The notes under the pieces are model-generated. The model made no database searches. It saw only the letters and a program-made list of their open reading frames with translations, and had not been told where the DNA came from. DNA of 64,000 bases. Origin: JARYLZ01 sp964388275. Its GTDB lineage: Bacteria; Bacteroidota; Ignavibacteria; SZUA-365. Positions 9,701 through 20,400 of this stretch are shown in pieces. Both the position numbers and the translations under genes were made by a program. The stretch is from contig CAYLZD010000025.1 of assembly GCA_964388275.1 (NCBI GenBank), positions 1 through 64,000 of the forward strand. Direction: 5' to 3'. How positions within the stretch are numbered: position 1 is the stretch's first letter; each line of letters opens with the position of its first letter.

Positions 9701-12067
9701 ACGTATGTTGCCGATACATTGTCGATAAAAATCTCAAGTGTCGCAGACGGAAAGGAAACGGCCTCACTGACCTTGCGGACGCCGTTGCCGGCTTTCTTCG
9801 ACACGATAAGGGTCGCTCTGCCAACCTTTTCCGAGTCCGGAGCACATGTTTTGAGGGTGGAGTTGGATCCGGACAACGACATGAGCGAGAACTCCGAAGC
9901 CAACAATATCGTCGAGACGCCATATTCCGTGCTCAGCACCCATCTCCTGACTGCGAATGCTGCGCCCGGGCGTGTTGCCGGCGCCTGGCCTGATCCGCGG
10001 ATCCTGCACCCGATGCTGTTTCCGGGAGACGTGGACGGCATGGAGATACAGATGGATCCGTCACCAGACTTCGCATCGCCGCGAACCCTTCAACTTCCTT
10101 ACGGGAAATCGTACACCCGTGTGGAAAATCTTCCCCAACTCGTCGACGGCACCCTCTATTACTGGCGTGCCCGGCTCATGCAACAGGGCGCCGACTACAC
10201 AGCGCCTCTCGCGTTCCGGACCACCGGTCAGCGGTCCGCCTTCGTACAGAGGGATTCGGCCGAATTTGCGCGTCTCGAAAGCAGAAACGTGTTGACGGAT
10301 TCGGCCGGAGTCGGCATCGCTCCCGGAAGAAGAACCCTGCGGCTGATCTCCTCGGGGTACAACGACGGGAATTACGGCACGGTGGAACTGGACGGAGGCA
10401 ACATACTCCCGACGACTTTCGGACGAGGATATTATGCGGCGGTTCTGGACAGCATAACCGTCGAATTGGATACTGTGGCCGGTTTCGACACTTACATGAA
10501 CTCGGAAATGGGGGCTCAGTTCGCGGCATATCTGAACAGCATCCCAGCGGGAAAAATCATCGCCGTGGTCGCCATGGACGATCCGTTCGCCTACAATTAC
10601 GAGATGATACCGGCCCTGCGAGGCATCGGGAGTCTTCATGCTGATTCATTATCCCTCTATGAAACCTCTTACCGCGGTTCGTACGCGATCATCGGACGGC
10701 GAGGCGCCTTGCCGGGCACGGTTCCGGAGGGTTTCCGACCCCAGTTTCTGGGGCGCGTGACACTGGATACAGCCTATGACGTCGCGCCCGATACGGCCGT
10801 TATACTGTCGCAGCGCATCGGACCTGCGGCGCGTTGGTCGGCGGCGCGGATCGAAAGCGCTTCCGGACGATACGACGACCTGAAGCTGCGCGTGTACGGA
10901 ATATCACCGGATGAGCGGACTCACCTCATCAGAGACACCGCGGGTTCGGCGGAAACCGACCTTTCCTCCGTGGACGCTGCGCTCTATCCGTACATCAGGC
11001 TCGAGACCGTGCTGATCCCGCCGCAATCAGGACAGGAGTCTCCTGTATTGCGCGCGTGGAGCGCGGCTTATACACAGAGGCCTGAGCTCGCCCTTAATTA
11101 CCAGTCCGTGCATCTGAGCCGCGAGACCGTGATGCAGGGTGATTTCGTCGGCCTGACGGTAGGTGTCGCGAATGCCGGGGAGCATCCGGCCGACTCTTTC
11201 AGCGTGAGGATCGAATTGACGGGACCGGACAACATACCGCGTCCCGCGGCGGAATACCGGCTGCCGGGTCTCGACGTCGACGCCTGGCACGATACAACGC
11301 TTTCTCTGTCCACGGCGTCTCTCGGAGGGGCCTACCGGGTTTCTGTGACCGCGGATGCCGGAAGGGAAGTCCCGGAGCAATTCGAGAACAACAACACCTT
11401 TATTGGCCAGCTCAGCGTGACGCGAGATACGCTTCCTCCGGTCCTCGAAGTGCTTTTCGACGGCGGCGAACCGTACCAGGACGATTACATCAGGCCGGAA
11501 CCCGAAGTGCTGCTGCGTCTTTCGGACGCAAGCCCGCTGCCGGTGACAGACGCGTCGAATTTCGTAATCGTTCACAACGACACGGCGGTCGGCACGGCGG
11601 GCATGCGGTTCCGACCGATGTCGGAAGGCAAGCCGGCCGAATTGACCTATCTGCCGTCCCTGCAATCAGGCGAACACGTGTTCCGCTTCAACGCGGTCGA
11701 CGCTTCAGGCAACCGCGCTCTGGAGCAGGACCGGGAAGTACGCGTGTTGGTGGATCCGGATGAACGGATTGCATCGATGACCAATTACCCGAACCCATTC
11801 GAGACCGAGACCTCCTTCCTGTTCACGCTGACCGGGTCGCAAAGGCCTGAAGAGGCGGCCATCAAGATCTACACCGTCGCCGGACGTCTCATACGCACGA
11901 TCTCGATACCGGGTGAGCGTCTCCGCATCGGCATGAATTCATGCCGTTGGGACGGTCGCGACGAGGACGGAGATGAGCTTGCAAACGGCGTGTATTTCTA
12001 TAAATTCCTTCTTCGAACCTCTCGCGGAAACTCCGAAATGATAGGCCGGATAGCCCGTTTGCGCTGA
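6752..12067 (+). CDS. Gingipain-family (C25) T9SS-exported surface peptidase, copy 1
   Basis: 1771 residues. A signal peptide (to about residue 35, PRVSAQA) precedes a PorU/gingipain-like propeptide region (GVYALT...LDDGDALIFIGERNY), then the C25 catalytic domain. The likely dyad is His816 (SYIGHAA) and Cys847 (DFGCSTSKFADPDG), 31 residues apart, close to the 33 in gingipain RgpB. Two CARDB-type adhesion modules follow (SENSEANNIVE; VPEQFENNNTFIG), and the C terminus is a T9SS type A sorting domain (NYPNPFETETSF, IKIYTVAGRLIRTI, NGVYFYKF). It is longer than PorU and has no porV next to it, so it is more likely a cargo peptidase than the sortase itself. Starts 4 bp after lexA. Confidence 0.88.
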   Translation: MRFNRSTAHYRSTLIKALPIFGFVCALFPRVSAQAQERLLRVVNDQYDLRFVKAGGVALTVVPGIEAGPDEDAFPVRRVLVEMPSADAAVSLRGADESEPLRALPFYRVRWKLATDSVLTPEYYPAEAPGRSVPPAILASRQFKRDGRFYTEAQVPLFSWDAGKSEARWINAYTFAVTVSDAPGPATAEERPGGYFTQPFILRSADLDTLGAWIPASREGIKFHVREDGVYALTAEWLSRAGVTAASLDPARLRLVRKGKELPLLGVGTEDGRLDDGDALIFIGERNYDEKGYRRLPSHIDDPYPQYLNKYSDSAAYWLFMEGEPGRRIPVGAQPAAPSDTIDWAFKLIHHEPEERLFAVSTDYVRQQVSDWGADKTWFETWMRTGTIHMTFEVDNLKEGKSAHVWQKSGSWAGNPSVRPHHKMLIGVNDGPALDSVEFDVNWQGLLHGRAPAGQLRDGENRIDITNVKLYEGDNALYLDWFDVEYPRRMIARADRFDFRCDGEMGAGAVLFRIDSLAAENVIILRRRGADCAQLRQYSLSQSTPSTLRFADTLNPASSYYIIAADAVPQPPPGFLKRVPDLRSDAEQADYIVITAAGFLAEARQYASFIASNYSVATRAVAVEDIYDNFSFGVFNPEAVKVFLLNAYLKWTRKPPRFVFLAGDANYNYKAAPTPHTTNFVPSFGFPVSDVWYTSFDPMAVAPSIAVGRLTAHSGADLLAYMDKHARMLALEPDPWDKTTLHFSGGTNNLPQESLDELKRMNDAIIQEAVRPPPYAGSPIHFYKTAAPPTDFGPYPVSWVRGKIEEGGIVISYIGHAAIRTWDNTIGDPAQLYNNSGRTPLVSDFGCSTSKFADPDGIAFAEQFVVPPGSQAIGYLGNAAIGFTTTAAVIGRLYYGALLRDGHTAIGEAHRISKHEIARLYGTSVVNRVAIQSNVLIGDPIARLPVPTQPDPAIRMDWISPETEIITTAMDSAAFILRIANLGTYVADTLSIKISSVADGKETASLTLRTPLPAFFDTIRVALPTFSESGAHVLRVELDPDNDMSENSEANNIVETPYSVLSTHLLTANAAPGRVAGAWPDPRILHPMLFPGDVDGMEIQMDPSPDFASPRTLQLPYGKSYTRVENLPQLVDGTLYYWRARLMQQGADYTAPLAFRTTGQRSAFVQRDSAEFARLESRNVLTDSAGVGIAPGRRTLRLISSGYNDGNYGTVELDGGNILPTTFGRGYYAAVLDSITVELDTVAGFDTYMNSEMGAQFAAYLNSIPAGKIIAVVAMDDPFAYNYEMIPALRGIGSLHADSLSLYETSYRGSYAIIGRRGALPGTVPEGFRPQFLGRVTLDTAYDVAPDTAVILSQRIGPAARWSAARIESASGRYDDLKLRVYGISPDERTHLIRDTAGSAETDLSSVDAALYPYIRLETVLIPPQSGQESPVLRAWSAAYTQRPELALNYQSVHLSRETVMQGDFVGLTVGVANAGEHPADSFSVRIELTGPDNIPRPAAEYRLPGLDVDAWHDTTLSLSTASLGGAYRVSVTADAGREVPEQFENNNTFIGQLSVTRDTLPPVLEVLFDGGEPYQDDYIRPEPEVLLRLSDASPLPVTDASNFVIVHNDTAVGTAGMRFRPMSEGKPAELTYLPSLQSGEHVFRFNAVDASGNRALEQDREVRVLVDPDERIASMTNYPNPFETETSFLFTLTGSQRPEEAAIKIYTVAGRLIRTISIPGERLRIGMNSCRWDGRDEDGDELANGVYFYKFLLRTSRGNSEMIGRIARLR

Positions 12068-12128
12068 GCGAAGCGAGATATTCAATCTCCGGAATGAAAT
12101 TACTCTCAATCGTCGATAAAGGGTCACG

Positions 12129-15100
12129 ATGAAACGAATGACGGCTTTTTTGCGGAACGCGGCGGCGGTTTTTCTGATCACATCCATCGAGGTCGTCGCT
12201 CAGACGCCGATCGTCACCGTGGTGAACGATTTCTACAATTACAGGGTGGAGGAACGCGAAGGTGTCCCGCTGCTTCTTGTCGACGGATTTTCCCCGGTGT
12301 CGGGGGATCGGCGACTGCTTCCTACGCGCTTTGTGGATGTACCCTGTGAGGACGGTTCATGCAACACGTGGCGCATTGTGTCCTATTCGCTCGGCGCTTC
12401 ATTCTCCGCGACGCCTTTCGTGAAAGTCCGTCACAGTCTGGACGTGGATTCATCGATTGTCTCGACACCGGGGCCGGTTGCGGACGCGCCTGACGCCGCG
12501 TCCTACGGAAGCCCGTCGATACTGTCATCCCGTGGCGTGCGGGATGCCGGCGGCACGCATTTGCGCCTGGAACTCCCTCTGCTGGTTTTCGACGCTGGCA
12601 GCGGTCGCTCGCAGTGGATAGATTCGATAGTACTGGCGCCCGATGCCGGCCGGGAAACCGCGGTCCAAGACGCCTCGCCCTTCGAGGGGCCTTACACGGC
12701 GCAGCCGTTCATTCGCAGAGGAGCCCGTCATCTCGACACGACTGGAGCGTGGATGGATTTCCGGAATCCCAATCTTAGATTCTTCGTGAAGAACGACGGT
12801 CTGCACAGGCTGACGAAGCAGTGGTTCGAGGCGTCAGGTTTTTCCACCGCTGGCATCGATCCGGCTTCATACAGATTGTGGAGAAAAGGCGTTGAAATTC
12901 CGATGCTATCCGTAGGTCTCGACGACGGAATCTTCGACGATGCCGATTATTTCGTCTTCCCGGGTGAGCGCAATTATAACGGCGGAATCCACCGGCATGT
13001 TCCGTCGCCGGATTCGCTCAATGAGCCTTATCACGAGTACATGAACATCTACTCGGATTCAACCGCCTACTGGCTCACCTCGGGCGCCGGGCGGGGCGCG
13101 CGTATTCCGCTGGCGGGCGGCGGAGGAAGCGCGGCGTCCGATACGCTCGACTGGGCGTATCAGTTGCACAGATTCGAGGAAAATGCCGTGCCCCATACGC
13201 TCAATATTTATCAGGACAGGATACAGGATCCGGAATGGCTTTCCGAAGAAACCTGGATCGGCAATTACATGAAGTCGAACGGGATATCTAAATATCCTTT
13301 TTATGATATTCCCCGTTTGAAGGAGGGCAAAGACAGCCGACTTTGGGTGAAAGTCCTGACCTGGTATACCGAATCCTCCACATCGCCGCATTTCCGCGTT
13401 ATGGCCCGCACGCCGTCATCCGGATGGCTGGATTCGGCGGACTTCGATATCAACGGCCAGGGCTTGCTGCGGGGAATCGTTCCTGCGGGAGAACTGCGCT
13501 CCGGAATCGATTCGGTCCTTGTTTGGAACAAACAACTGACTGAAAGAAAAAGCGAGTTGGTTCTGGACTGGGTGGAACTCGAGTATCCGGCGATACTTGC
13601 GGCCGCGTTCCGCCGCCTTCGATTCGCCGTTGATCCTGCCATGGGCTCGGGGCGCAGCGCGGTGCGGATCATGAATGTCACAACCCGGGACGCAGTGCTA
13701 ATCCGCGTCGGACCCGCAGGTTCGAAAGCGATCAACGACTTCACGGTGAACATGGAGCGGTCGGAACTTTTATTTTCGGATACCCTTGCGCCGGGCGCAA
13801 CTTACTATTTCGCCGAGCTCTCCGGCCTGTTGTCGCCCTCCGATGCCGCGGTCGTGACTCCGCCGGATTTGCGGCAGGCCGCTTCCCAGGGTGATTACAT
13901 AATCATAACCGCCCGTGAGTTGGCGCAGCCGGCCGTTGAATACGGCGCATTCATTGAGAGGGAATACGGGGTCAAAGCGAACGTGTTTTCCGTCGAGGAC
14001 ATTTATGACAATTATTCCTACGGAATGTTCAATCCCGAGGCGATAAAGCTGTTCCTCCTGGATGCCGTGAGGAAATGGAAAACGATTCCTCCGCGTTACG
14101 TGTTTCTTGTCGGCGATGCCAACTGGAATCTGAAAGCCGTCGGCAGACCGTATTCGCGGAACTACGTGCCGTCCTTCGGATCGCCTTCCAGCGATCCGTG
14201 GTTCGTCTGTTTCGATTCGCTGTCCATTGATCCGGTTCTAGACATCGGGCGACTGCCGGCGGCAACGGGTGATGACATACGCCGCTACAAGGACAAGCAC
14301 AGCGCCTATCTGGCGATGGAACCCGACATATTCAACAAAACGACCATACATTTCAGCGGAGGGGATCCGAATCAGGGAGAAGGACGGCTTACAATACTTC
14401 GCAACGCGAACGACCGGGTGATACGCAACGTGGTTGAACCGCCGCCTCTGTCGGGGAAGGCGACACATTTCTACAAGACCATAAATCCGCCCACGAATTT
14501 CGGTCCCGTATCTCCGGAATATTATGTGCGCACTATCGACGAGGGCGCTGTGATGATATCCTATGTGGGTCACAGCGGGACCGACATCTGGGACAACGGA
14601 ATTTCCGACGCGTCGCAGATCGCCAACAAACGCAACCGCATGTCCCTTATAACCGATTTCGGATGCTCCTCTGGAAAATTCTCCGAACCGGATATCGTTT
14701 CGTTTTCCGAGAAATTCGTGATCCAGCCCGAGGGGCAGGCCATCGCATATGTCGGAAACGCGTCGCTGGGTTTCGAGAGCACGTCGGGACTGCTGCCGAT
14801 GGAGTTCTACGGCGCGCTCATTTCGGATAACGCCCCGACGATCGGGGCGGGACACAGGATCTCCAAACGAAGAATCATCGATCGATACGGACAGTCCGCC
14901 ATCAACAGGATCGCGATGAAAACGAATACTCTGATCGGCGATCCGATAATACGCATCGACTTTCCCGCGAAACCCAATCTGGTGGCGACACCGGAATGGA
15001 TACAGCAGGAGGCGGAAGTGTTCACCGATGCCGTGGACAGTCTCGGTTTCAACGTCAAATACATGAATTACGGCCGCGCTTCGGCGGATTCCATGTCGGT

Positions 15101-17459
15101 GGTTATCGAGGACTATCAGCGGAGCGCGCTTCTTTTCCGGCACTCCTTCCGCGTGCCCGTGCCCGGTCTGATCGATTCGGCGGTAATCTTCGTTCCCCGC
15201 GGCAATATCACGGGGAACAGGCGCCTGCGCATCACGGTTGATGCCGATGGAGAAATCGAGGAATTGAAGGAGAGCGACAACACCGCGGAAACCGAGTATT
15301 ACGTTTACAGCACTCATCTGAAGGCCGTCAACCGGGTCTTCGGCGCCGCCACGGGCAACCCGGATCAAATCGCGGTTCTCAACCCGATAAACGATCCCGG
15401 ACCGGTGACGAACATTCTCTTCGAGTTCGATACTTCGCCCGGTTTCGAAAATCCGTTGAGCGCTCCCGCCTCCTACGACAAGACGCGCACCGTGCTCTCC
15501 GCGCTCCCGTCCCTCCCACCCCGCGGCAAGGCGCACTGGAGGGCTTCGCTGGACCTGCCCGAGCGCCGTTTCGCAGGACCCTTCTCGTACTGGCCCGATA
15601 TCAGGTCAGCCGCCTTCGTGCAGAAGGACTCCGCCGATTTCAAGCGCGGCGAGTCGTTCCGGGCGCGGTATTATGAGAACCGGGGAATGTCGGTGCTGCC
15701 GCCGTACAGGGTTCTGCGCGTCTCCTCGGCGGGGCGCGACGACGGCAGCTTTGCGACCGTAGAAATCGACGGTTTCAACCTGCTGTCGACAACGTACTTC
15801 GTCGGATACGGAGTAGTCGTGTTCGACAGCATAACCTTCGAGATGAAGCGCCAGGATCTGTTCTTCACCTACGATTTGGCGGCGGAAAGAGACAGGTTCC
15901 GCGCGTATCTGGACTCGGTGCAAAGCGGGGAAATCGCCGCTGTCGTCAGTTCCCACGAACCGCAGAGAGGAATCGGGACGTTTGCCGGAGCGCTACGCTC
16001 ACTGGGCAGCGCTTACACGGATTCGATATCCCAGAGGGGGCAGTTCGGGAGTTGGGCCATGATCGGCTGGAGAGGCGCCGCGACAGGCTCGGTGCCGGAG
16101 GGATTCGGAAGACGCGGCACGGGCCGCGTGGATGTGGACACGGTGTTCACCGCGAAACCGGATACGGCCGTCGTATTCTCTCCGCTTGTCGGACCGTCCG
16201 CCGAATGGAGATCGCTGCGTCTCGAGCGCACGGATTCCGATTCCACCTCGATCCGGATCGCCGTCCTCGCCGTTGACAGCACTGGCGCTGAAACGGAAAT
16301 TCTCTCGGGCGAGAATCCCGATACTCTCGATATCTCAAGCATCGATGCTTCCGTGCACCGTTACCTGCGGCTTCGCGCAGAGATGGCGCCAAAGCACGGA
16401 GTCCTCCAGCCGGCATTGAATTCCTGGGCCGTGGATTACCGCATGCTTCCGGAATTGGCCGTCAATTACCAGTCAGTCACCGTACGGGAAGATACTCTGG
16501 AGCAGGGAAACGACGCGATTATCGATGTGGGAGTCCTCAACGCGGGCGATTCCCCCGCCGCCTCTTTTCCGGTGCAAGTCGATCTGGTTGATGAAAACAA
16601 TGTCAGGCAGACCTTCGCCGTGTACACGATCGGGGGACTCGCGTCCAATACCTGGCACGATACGGCTGTCGTCATACCGACCCCGTCGCTGTCCCGCTCC
16701 AGGCAGGTGATCGTGGTAGTCGATCGGGACAACGTCGTTCAGGAGCAGTTCGAGGACAACAACGTGGCGACCACCCGTTTCTTCGTCCGAACGGACACGG
16801 CACGGCCGCAGCTCGATGTCCTGTTCGACGGGAGGCCGTCCATGAACGGCGACATTGTTTCACCCACCCCTCGAATCACCTGCGTCCTCAAGGATAGAAG
16901 TCCTCTGAAAGTAACATCCTGCGAGAATTTCACGGTGATTCTCAATGACGAAGCTCTCCCCTGCACGGGGCGGAACTTCGAGTTTACCCCGGCCTCCGGC
17001 AACACCGACGCCACTCTCTCCTTCGTTCCGGAGCCCCCTCTCGAACCCGGAGACCACGTTTTCGCCTTCAACGTGAAAGACGCGAGCGGCAATCCGGCCT
17101 ACGATGCCGATATGCGGATCACCGTCCGCGTCGTCGCCGAAAAGGGAATCCGCGACGTATTCGCATATCCGACGCCGTTCAAGGAGAATACGACGTTCAC
17201 TTTTGTCCTCACCGGCGCGACTAGATTCGACGAACTCGAAATAAAAATATACACGGTCGCCGGACGTTTGATACGAACGCTTGCGCCGCCGGTGGATTTC
17301 AGTGTTGATGACGTTCGCATCGGTCTCAACGCGGTTCGATGGGACGGCCGCGACGCCGATGGCGATCAGCTCGCGAACGGAGTGTATTTCTTCAAGATAA
17401 TCGCGCGCGGATCGGACGGATCCCAGGAACATATCGGCCGCATTGCAGTGCTTCGTTAA
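12129..17459 (+). CDS. Gingipain-family (C25) T9SS-exported surface peptidase, copy 2 (tandem paralogue)
   Basis: 1776 residues, collinear with the preceding gene over its whole length and clearly its tandem paralogue (shared VVNDFYNYR/VVNDQYDLR start, VEDIYDN, IHFSGG, ISYVGH and CTD). The signal peptide ends near EVVAQ. The presumed catalytic His815 (YVGHSG) and Cys846 (DFGCSSGKF) keep the 31-residue spacing. Two CARDB modules and a T9SS sorting domain follow; here the conserved YPNPF reads YPTPF. The two copies have diverged strongly in the N-terminal region, suggesting different substrates or partners. A 61 bp gap separates the paralogues, and dnaE begins 26 bp downstream. Confidence 0.88.
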   Translation: MKRMTAFLRNAAAVFLITSIEVVAQTPIVTVVNDFYNYRVEEREGVPLLLVDGFSPVSGDRRLLPTRFVDVPCEDGSCNTWRIVSYSLGASFSATPFVKVRHSLDVDSSIVSTPGPVADAPDAASYGSPSILSSRGVRDAGGTHLRLELPLLVFDAGSGRSQWIDSIVLAPDAGRETAVQDASPFEGPYTAQPFIRRGARHLDTTGAWMDFRNPNLRFFVKNDGLHRLTKQWFEASGFSTAGIDPASYRLWRKGVEIPMLSVGLDDGIFDDADYFVFPGERNYNGGIHRHVPSPDSLNEPYHEYMNIYSDSTAYWLTSGAGRGARIPLAGGGGSAASDTLDWAYQLHRFEENAVPHTLNIYQDRIQDPEWLSEETWIGNYMKSNGISKYPFYDIPRLKEGKDSRLWVKVLTWYTESSTSPHFRVMARTPSSGWLDSADFDINGQGLLRGIVPAGELRSGIDSVLVWNKQLTERKSELVLDWVELEYPAILAAAFRRLRFAVDPAMGSGRSAVRIMNVTTRDAVLIRVGPAGSKAINDFTVNMERSELLFSDTLAPGATYYFAELSGLLSPSDAAVVTPPDLRQAASQGDYIIITARELAQPAVEYGAFIEREYGVKANVFSVEDIYDNYSYGMFNPEAIKLFLLDAVRKWKTIPPRYVFLVGDANWNLKAVGRPYSRNYVPSFGSPSSDPWFVCFDSLSIDPVLDIGRLPAATGDDIRRYKDKHSAYLAMEPDIFNKTTIHFSGGDPNQGEGRLTILRNANDRVIRNVVEPPPLSGKATHFYKTINPPTNFGPVSPEYYVRTIDEGAVMISYVGHSGTDIWDNGISDASQIANKRNRMSLITDFGCSSGKFSEPDIVSFSEKFVIQPEGQAIAYVGNASLGFESTSGLLPMEFYGALISDNAPTIGAGHRISKRRIIDRYGQSAINRIAMKTNTLIGDPIIRIDFPAKPNLVATPEWIQQEAEVFTDAVDSLGFNVKYMNYGRASADSMSVVIEDYQRSALLFRHSFRVPVPGLIDSAVIFVPRGNITGNRRLRITVDADGEIEELKESDNTAETEYYVYSTHLKAVNRVFGAATGNPDQIAVLNPINDPGPVTNILFEFDTSPGFENPLSAPASYDKTRTVLSALPSLPPRGKAHWRASLDLPERRFAGPFSYWPDIRSAAFVQKDSADFKRGESFRARYYENRGMSVLPPYRVLRVSSAGRDDGSFATVEIDGFNLLSTTYFVGYGVVVFDSITFEMKRQDLFFTYDLAAERDRFRAYLDSVQSGEIAAVVSSHEPQRGIGTFAGALRSLGSAYTDSISQRGQFGSWAMIGWRGAATGSVPEGFGRRGTGRVDVDTVFTAKPDTAVVFSPLVGPSAEWRSLRLERTDSDSTSIRIAVLAVDSTGAETEILSGENPDTLDISSIDASVHRYLRLRAEMAPKHGVLQPALNSWAVDYRMLPELAVNYQSVTVREDTLEQGNDAIIDVGVLNAGDSPAASFPVQVDLVDENNVRQTFAVYTIGGLASNTWHDTAVVIPTPSLSRSRQVIVVVDRDNVVQEQFEDNNVATTRFFVRTDTARPQLDVLFDGRPSMNGDIVSPTPRITCVLKDRSPLKVTSCENFTVILNDEALPCTGRNFEFTPASGNTDATLSFVPEPPLEPGDHVFAFNVKDASGNPAYDADMRITVRVVAEKGIRDVFAYPTPFKENTTFTFVLTGATRFDELEIKIYTVAGRLIRTLAPPVDFSVDDVRIGLNAVRWDGRDADGDQLANGVYFFKIIARGSDGSQEHIGRIAVLR

Positions 17460-17485
17460 GGGCGCTGCCGCGGCGCAGGGGCGTA

Positions 17486-20400
17486 ATGCACCTCCACGCT
17501 CACAGCTACTACAGCTTCCTTTCAGCGACGCTCTCGGTCGACCGGCTCGTGGAACATGCCGTCCGCGCAGGCGCCCGCTATCTCGCGCTGACGGACACGA
17601 ATAACGTCACCGGCGCGACCGAATTCTACACGAAATGCCGGGAGGCGGGGATACGGCCGTTGATAGGCGCCGAACTGCGCGCTGGTCGCGAGTCGGCCGT
17701 GCTGCTGGCGCGATCCAACGAAGGATACAGGCGCCTCTGCGAAGCCGTGTCGAAGGTCGCCGAGCGCCATCCGCCGGCAAGAGTATCCATGGACGATTCG
17801 CCGCGGGGCGGTGAGCGGGAAACTCCCGCCGACTCCGTGCCGGACGATGAATCGATGCCGTTATCGGAAATAATCGCCGAATGCCAGATGCGCGATGTCA
17901 CCGTGCTGGCCGCGGATGTTCGTCTGCTCGAGGAACTCCGCGCGCGGGCCGGGAACTTCGGATTGTACGTGGAGCTCTCCGGGGCCAATGAAGGCCGTTG
18001 GCCCGAACTGTTGAGGACGGCGGAACGATTGCGGCTTCCCGCGGTCGCGACGAACCCCGTCCGTTTCGGTGATCCCCTGGGCCGGCGCCTGCATACGGTG
18101 CTGCGCGCGATATCGGCCAATGCCACGCTCGGCACGATCGGCGTCTCGGAACTCGCGCACGAGAGCCAGTATTTTTGCGGGGAAGCGGAGTTCGCCGCGC
18201 GCTTCGCCGAGCTTCCCGAAGCTCTCAGAGCACGGGACCGGATTGCCGAAACGTGCGAGGTGGAGTTCGATTTCACCAGCAGCAAGTTTACGGCTTTCGA
18301 CGATCGCGGCCATCCGGAGAAGTTCGCTTTCCTGCGCGGACTCGCGGAAGCGGGTTTTACCGAACGATACGCGTCGCCGACGAGGGCGCATCATGAGCGT
18401 CTGGAAAAAGAACTGCGCTTGATATCCGAACTGGGCTTTACGGACTATTTCCTGGTAGCTTGGGACGTCGTGCAATACGCGATGCGCAGGAATTTCCCTT
18501 ACGTGGGGCGCGGCTCCGGCGCCAACAGCATGGTCGCCTACTGCCTCCGAATCACCAATGTGGATCCCATCGAGCTCGATCTGTTTTTCGAGCGTTTTCT
18601 CAATCCGGAACGACGTTCTCCGCCGGATTTCGACATAGATTTTTCCTGGAGAAACAGGGACGAGGTGATCGCCTGGCTGCTTGAAAAATACGATCCGCAA
18701 CGTACCGCAATGATCGGCACAATTTCCACCTTCAATCCGCGCGGCGCCCTCAGGGATACCGGCAAGGCGCTCGGTTTCAGCGAGGCGGAGATCCGCCAAT
18801 GCGTCGCGCTGCTGCCCGGCTTCGGTTCCATGCGCGATCTGCAGGATCCGGACAGCCCTTTTCGCCGACATGCGGGCATACTGCTCGAATCGGAGTATGG
18901 AAAACGCTGGCTCGAGCTTGCAGTCAAAATCCTATCTTTCCCGAACCATTACGGCATCCATTCCGGAGGCGTCATCCTTGCGCCCGATGAACTCACACGC
19001 TATACAGCCACTCAAACAGCTCCGAAAGGCATCCGGATCACGCAGCAGGACATGTTTTCCATGGAGGACTGGCGCCTGGAAAAGATCGATATTCTATCAA
19101 CGAGGGGACTCGGGACCTTCGAGGACACGATGAAGGCCGTGAAGGAAAGAACGGGCGCGTTTCCGCCTGTACTGGACTACAGAAACGCCTGCTCGGACGA
19201 AAAAACCAAGTCTCTCGTGAGATCCGGTCGGACTGTCGGCTGTTTTTACATCGAGTCGCCGGCCATGATACAGCTACTAAGGAAGCTGCGCACCGACAGC
19301 TTCGAAATGCTGACGGCTGCCAGCTCCATCATCAGGCCGGGAGTGGCGCAATCGGGCATGATGCAGGAGTTTATCGATCGGTATCACGATCCTTCGAGGA
19401 TCAAACCGCCTCATCCGGCTATGGCGGAACTGCTAAAATCCACCTTCGGCGTGATGGTCTATCAGGAGGATGTAATCAAGGTCGCTCATTTCGTCGGCAA
19501 GCTGTCGCTCGGCGATGCGGATCTGTTGCGACGCGCGATGTCCGGAAAGATGCGCTCGAGGGAAGCCATGCAGCGTCTGAGGGAGCGCTTTTTCCGGGGA
19601 TGCCGCTCGCAGGGAATAGATGATTCCGCGACGGCGGAGATATGGCGGCAGATGGAATCATTCGCGGGGTATTCCTTCTGCAAGGCGCATTCGGCCTCTT
19701 ACGCGGTGCTTTCCTTTCAGGAGGCGTGGTTGAAAGCCCATCATCCGGCTTTATTCCTTTGCGCCGTGCTCAACAACCAGGGAGGGTACTACAGGCCCGA
19801 GGTGTACATACAGGAGGCGCGGCGTCTCGGCATTCGAATCATTCTTCCCGACGTCAACAGGAGCGGAGAACTGCACTCCTGTCCGGACGATTCCTCCATT
19901 CAACTCGGCTTCCTTCACGTCAAGGATTTGACCGCGAAAGGCGTGGCATCGCTGATCGCCGAGAGGGAGAATGCCGGGCCTTACGCCTCCACGGAGGATT
20001 TTCTCCTCCGCTCGGGATTGACACGCGACGACGCGGGCATCCTGATACGCTGCGGCGCCTGCGATTCATTCGGTGAGGAGCGGTCCTCCATGATGGCGAA
20101 AGCTCGCTTGTTGTTGAAAAGCAAGGGCGCGGCTCTGAACGCCGAACTCCCTCTTCCGCCGGCGGATTTCTCCAAAGAACTGTCGCATCTGCCGGCATAT
20201 TCGGCCGCGGAAGTGGCTCAGGTCGAGTTGGAAACCTTCTCTTATACGGTTTCAAGCCATGTGCTGAACAGTTTCGCCGAAAAATTGGCCGGCGCCGTCA
20301 AGGCGGATGAACTCGCGCGGCATGTCGGGAGGCGCGTGGAAGTCGGCGGCTGGATGATAGCGGCCAAACCCGCGCGCACGCGAAAAGGCGAGAGGATGAT

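Noticed and set aside
6752..12067. Calling the first C25 gene porU, the T9SS sortase
   Set aside because: It is about 600 residues longer than PorU, has CARDB modules and its own sorting domain, is duplicated in tandem, and has no porV next to it.
14238..15536. A 432-codon minus-strand frame opposite the second C25 gene
   Set aside because: Antisense shadow of a gene with clear C25 motifs; Arg/Gly/His-rich nonsense composition.
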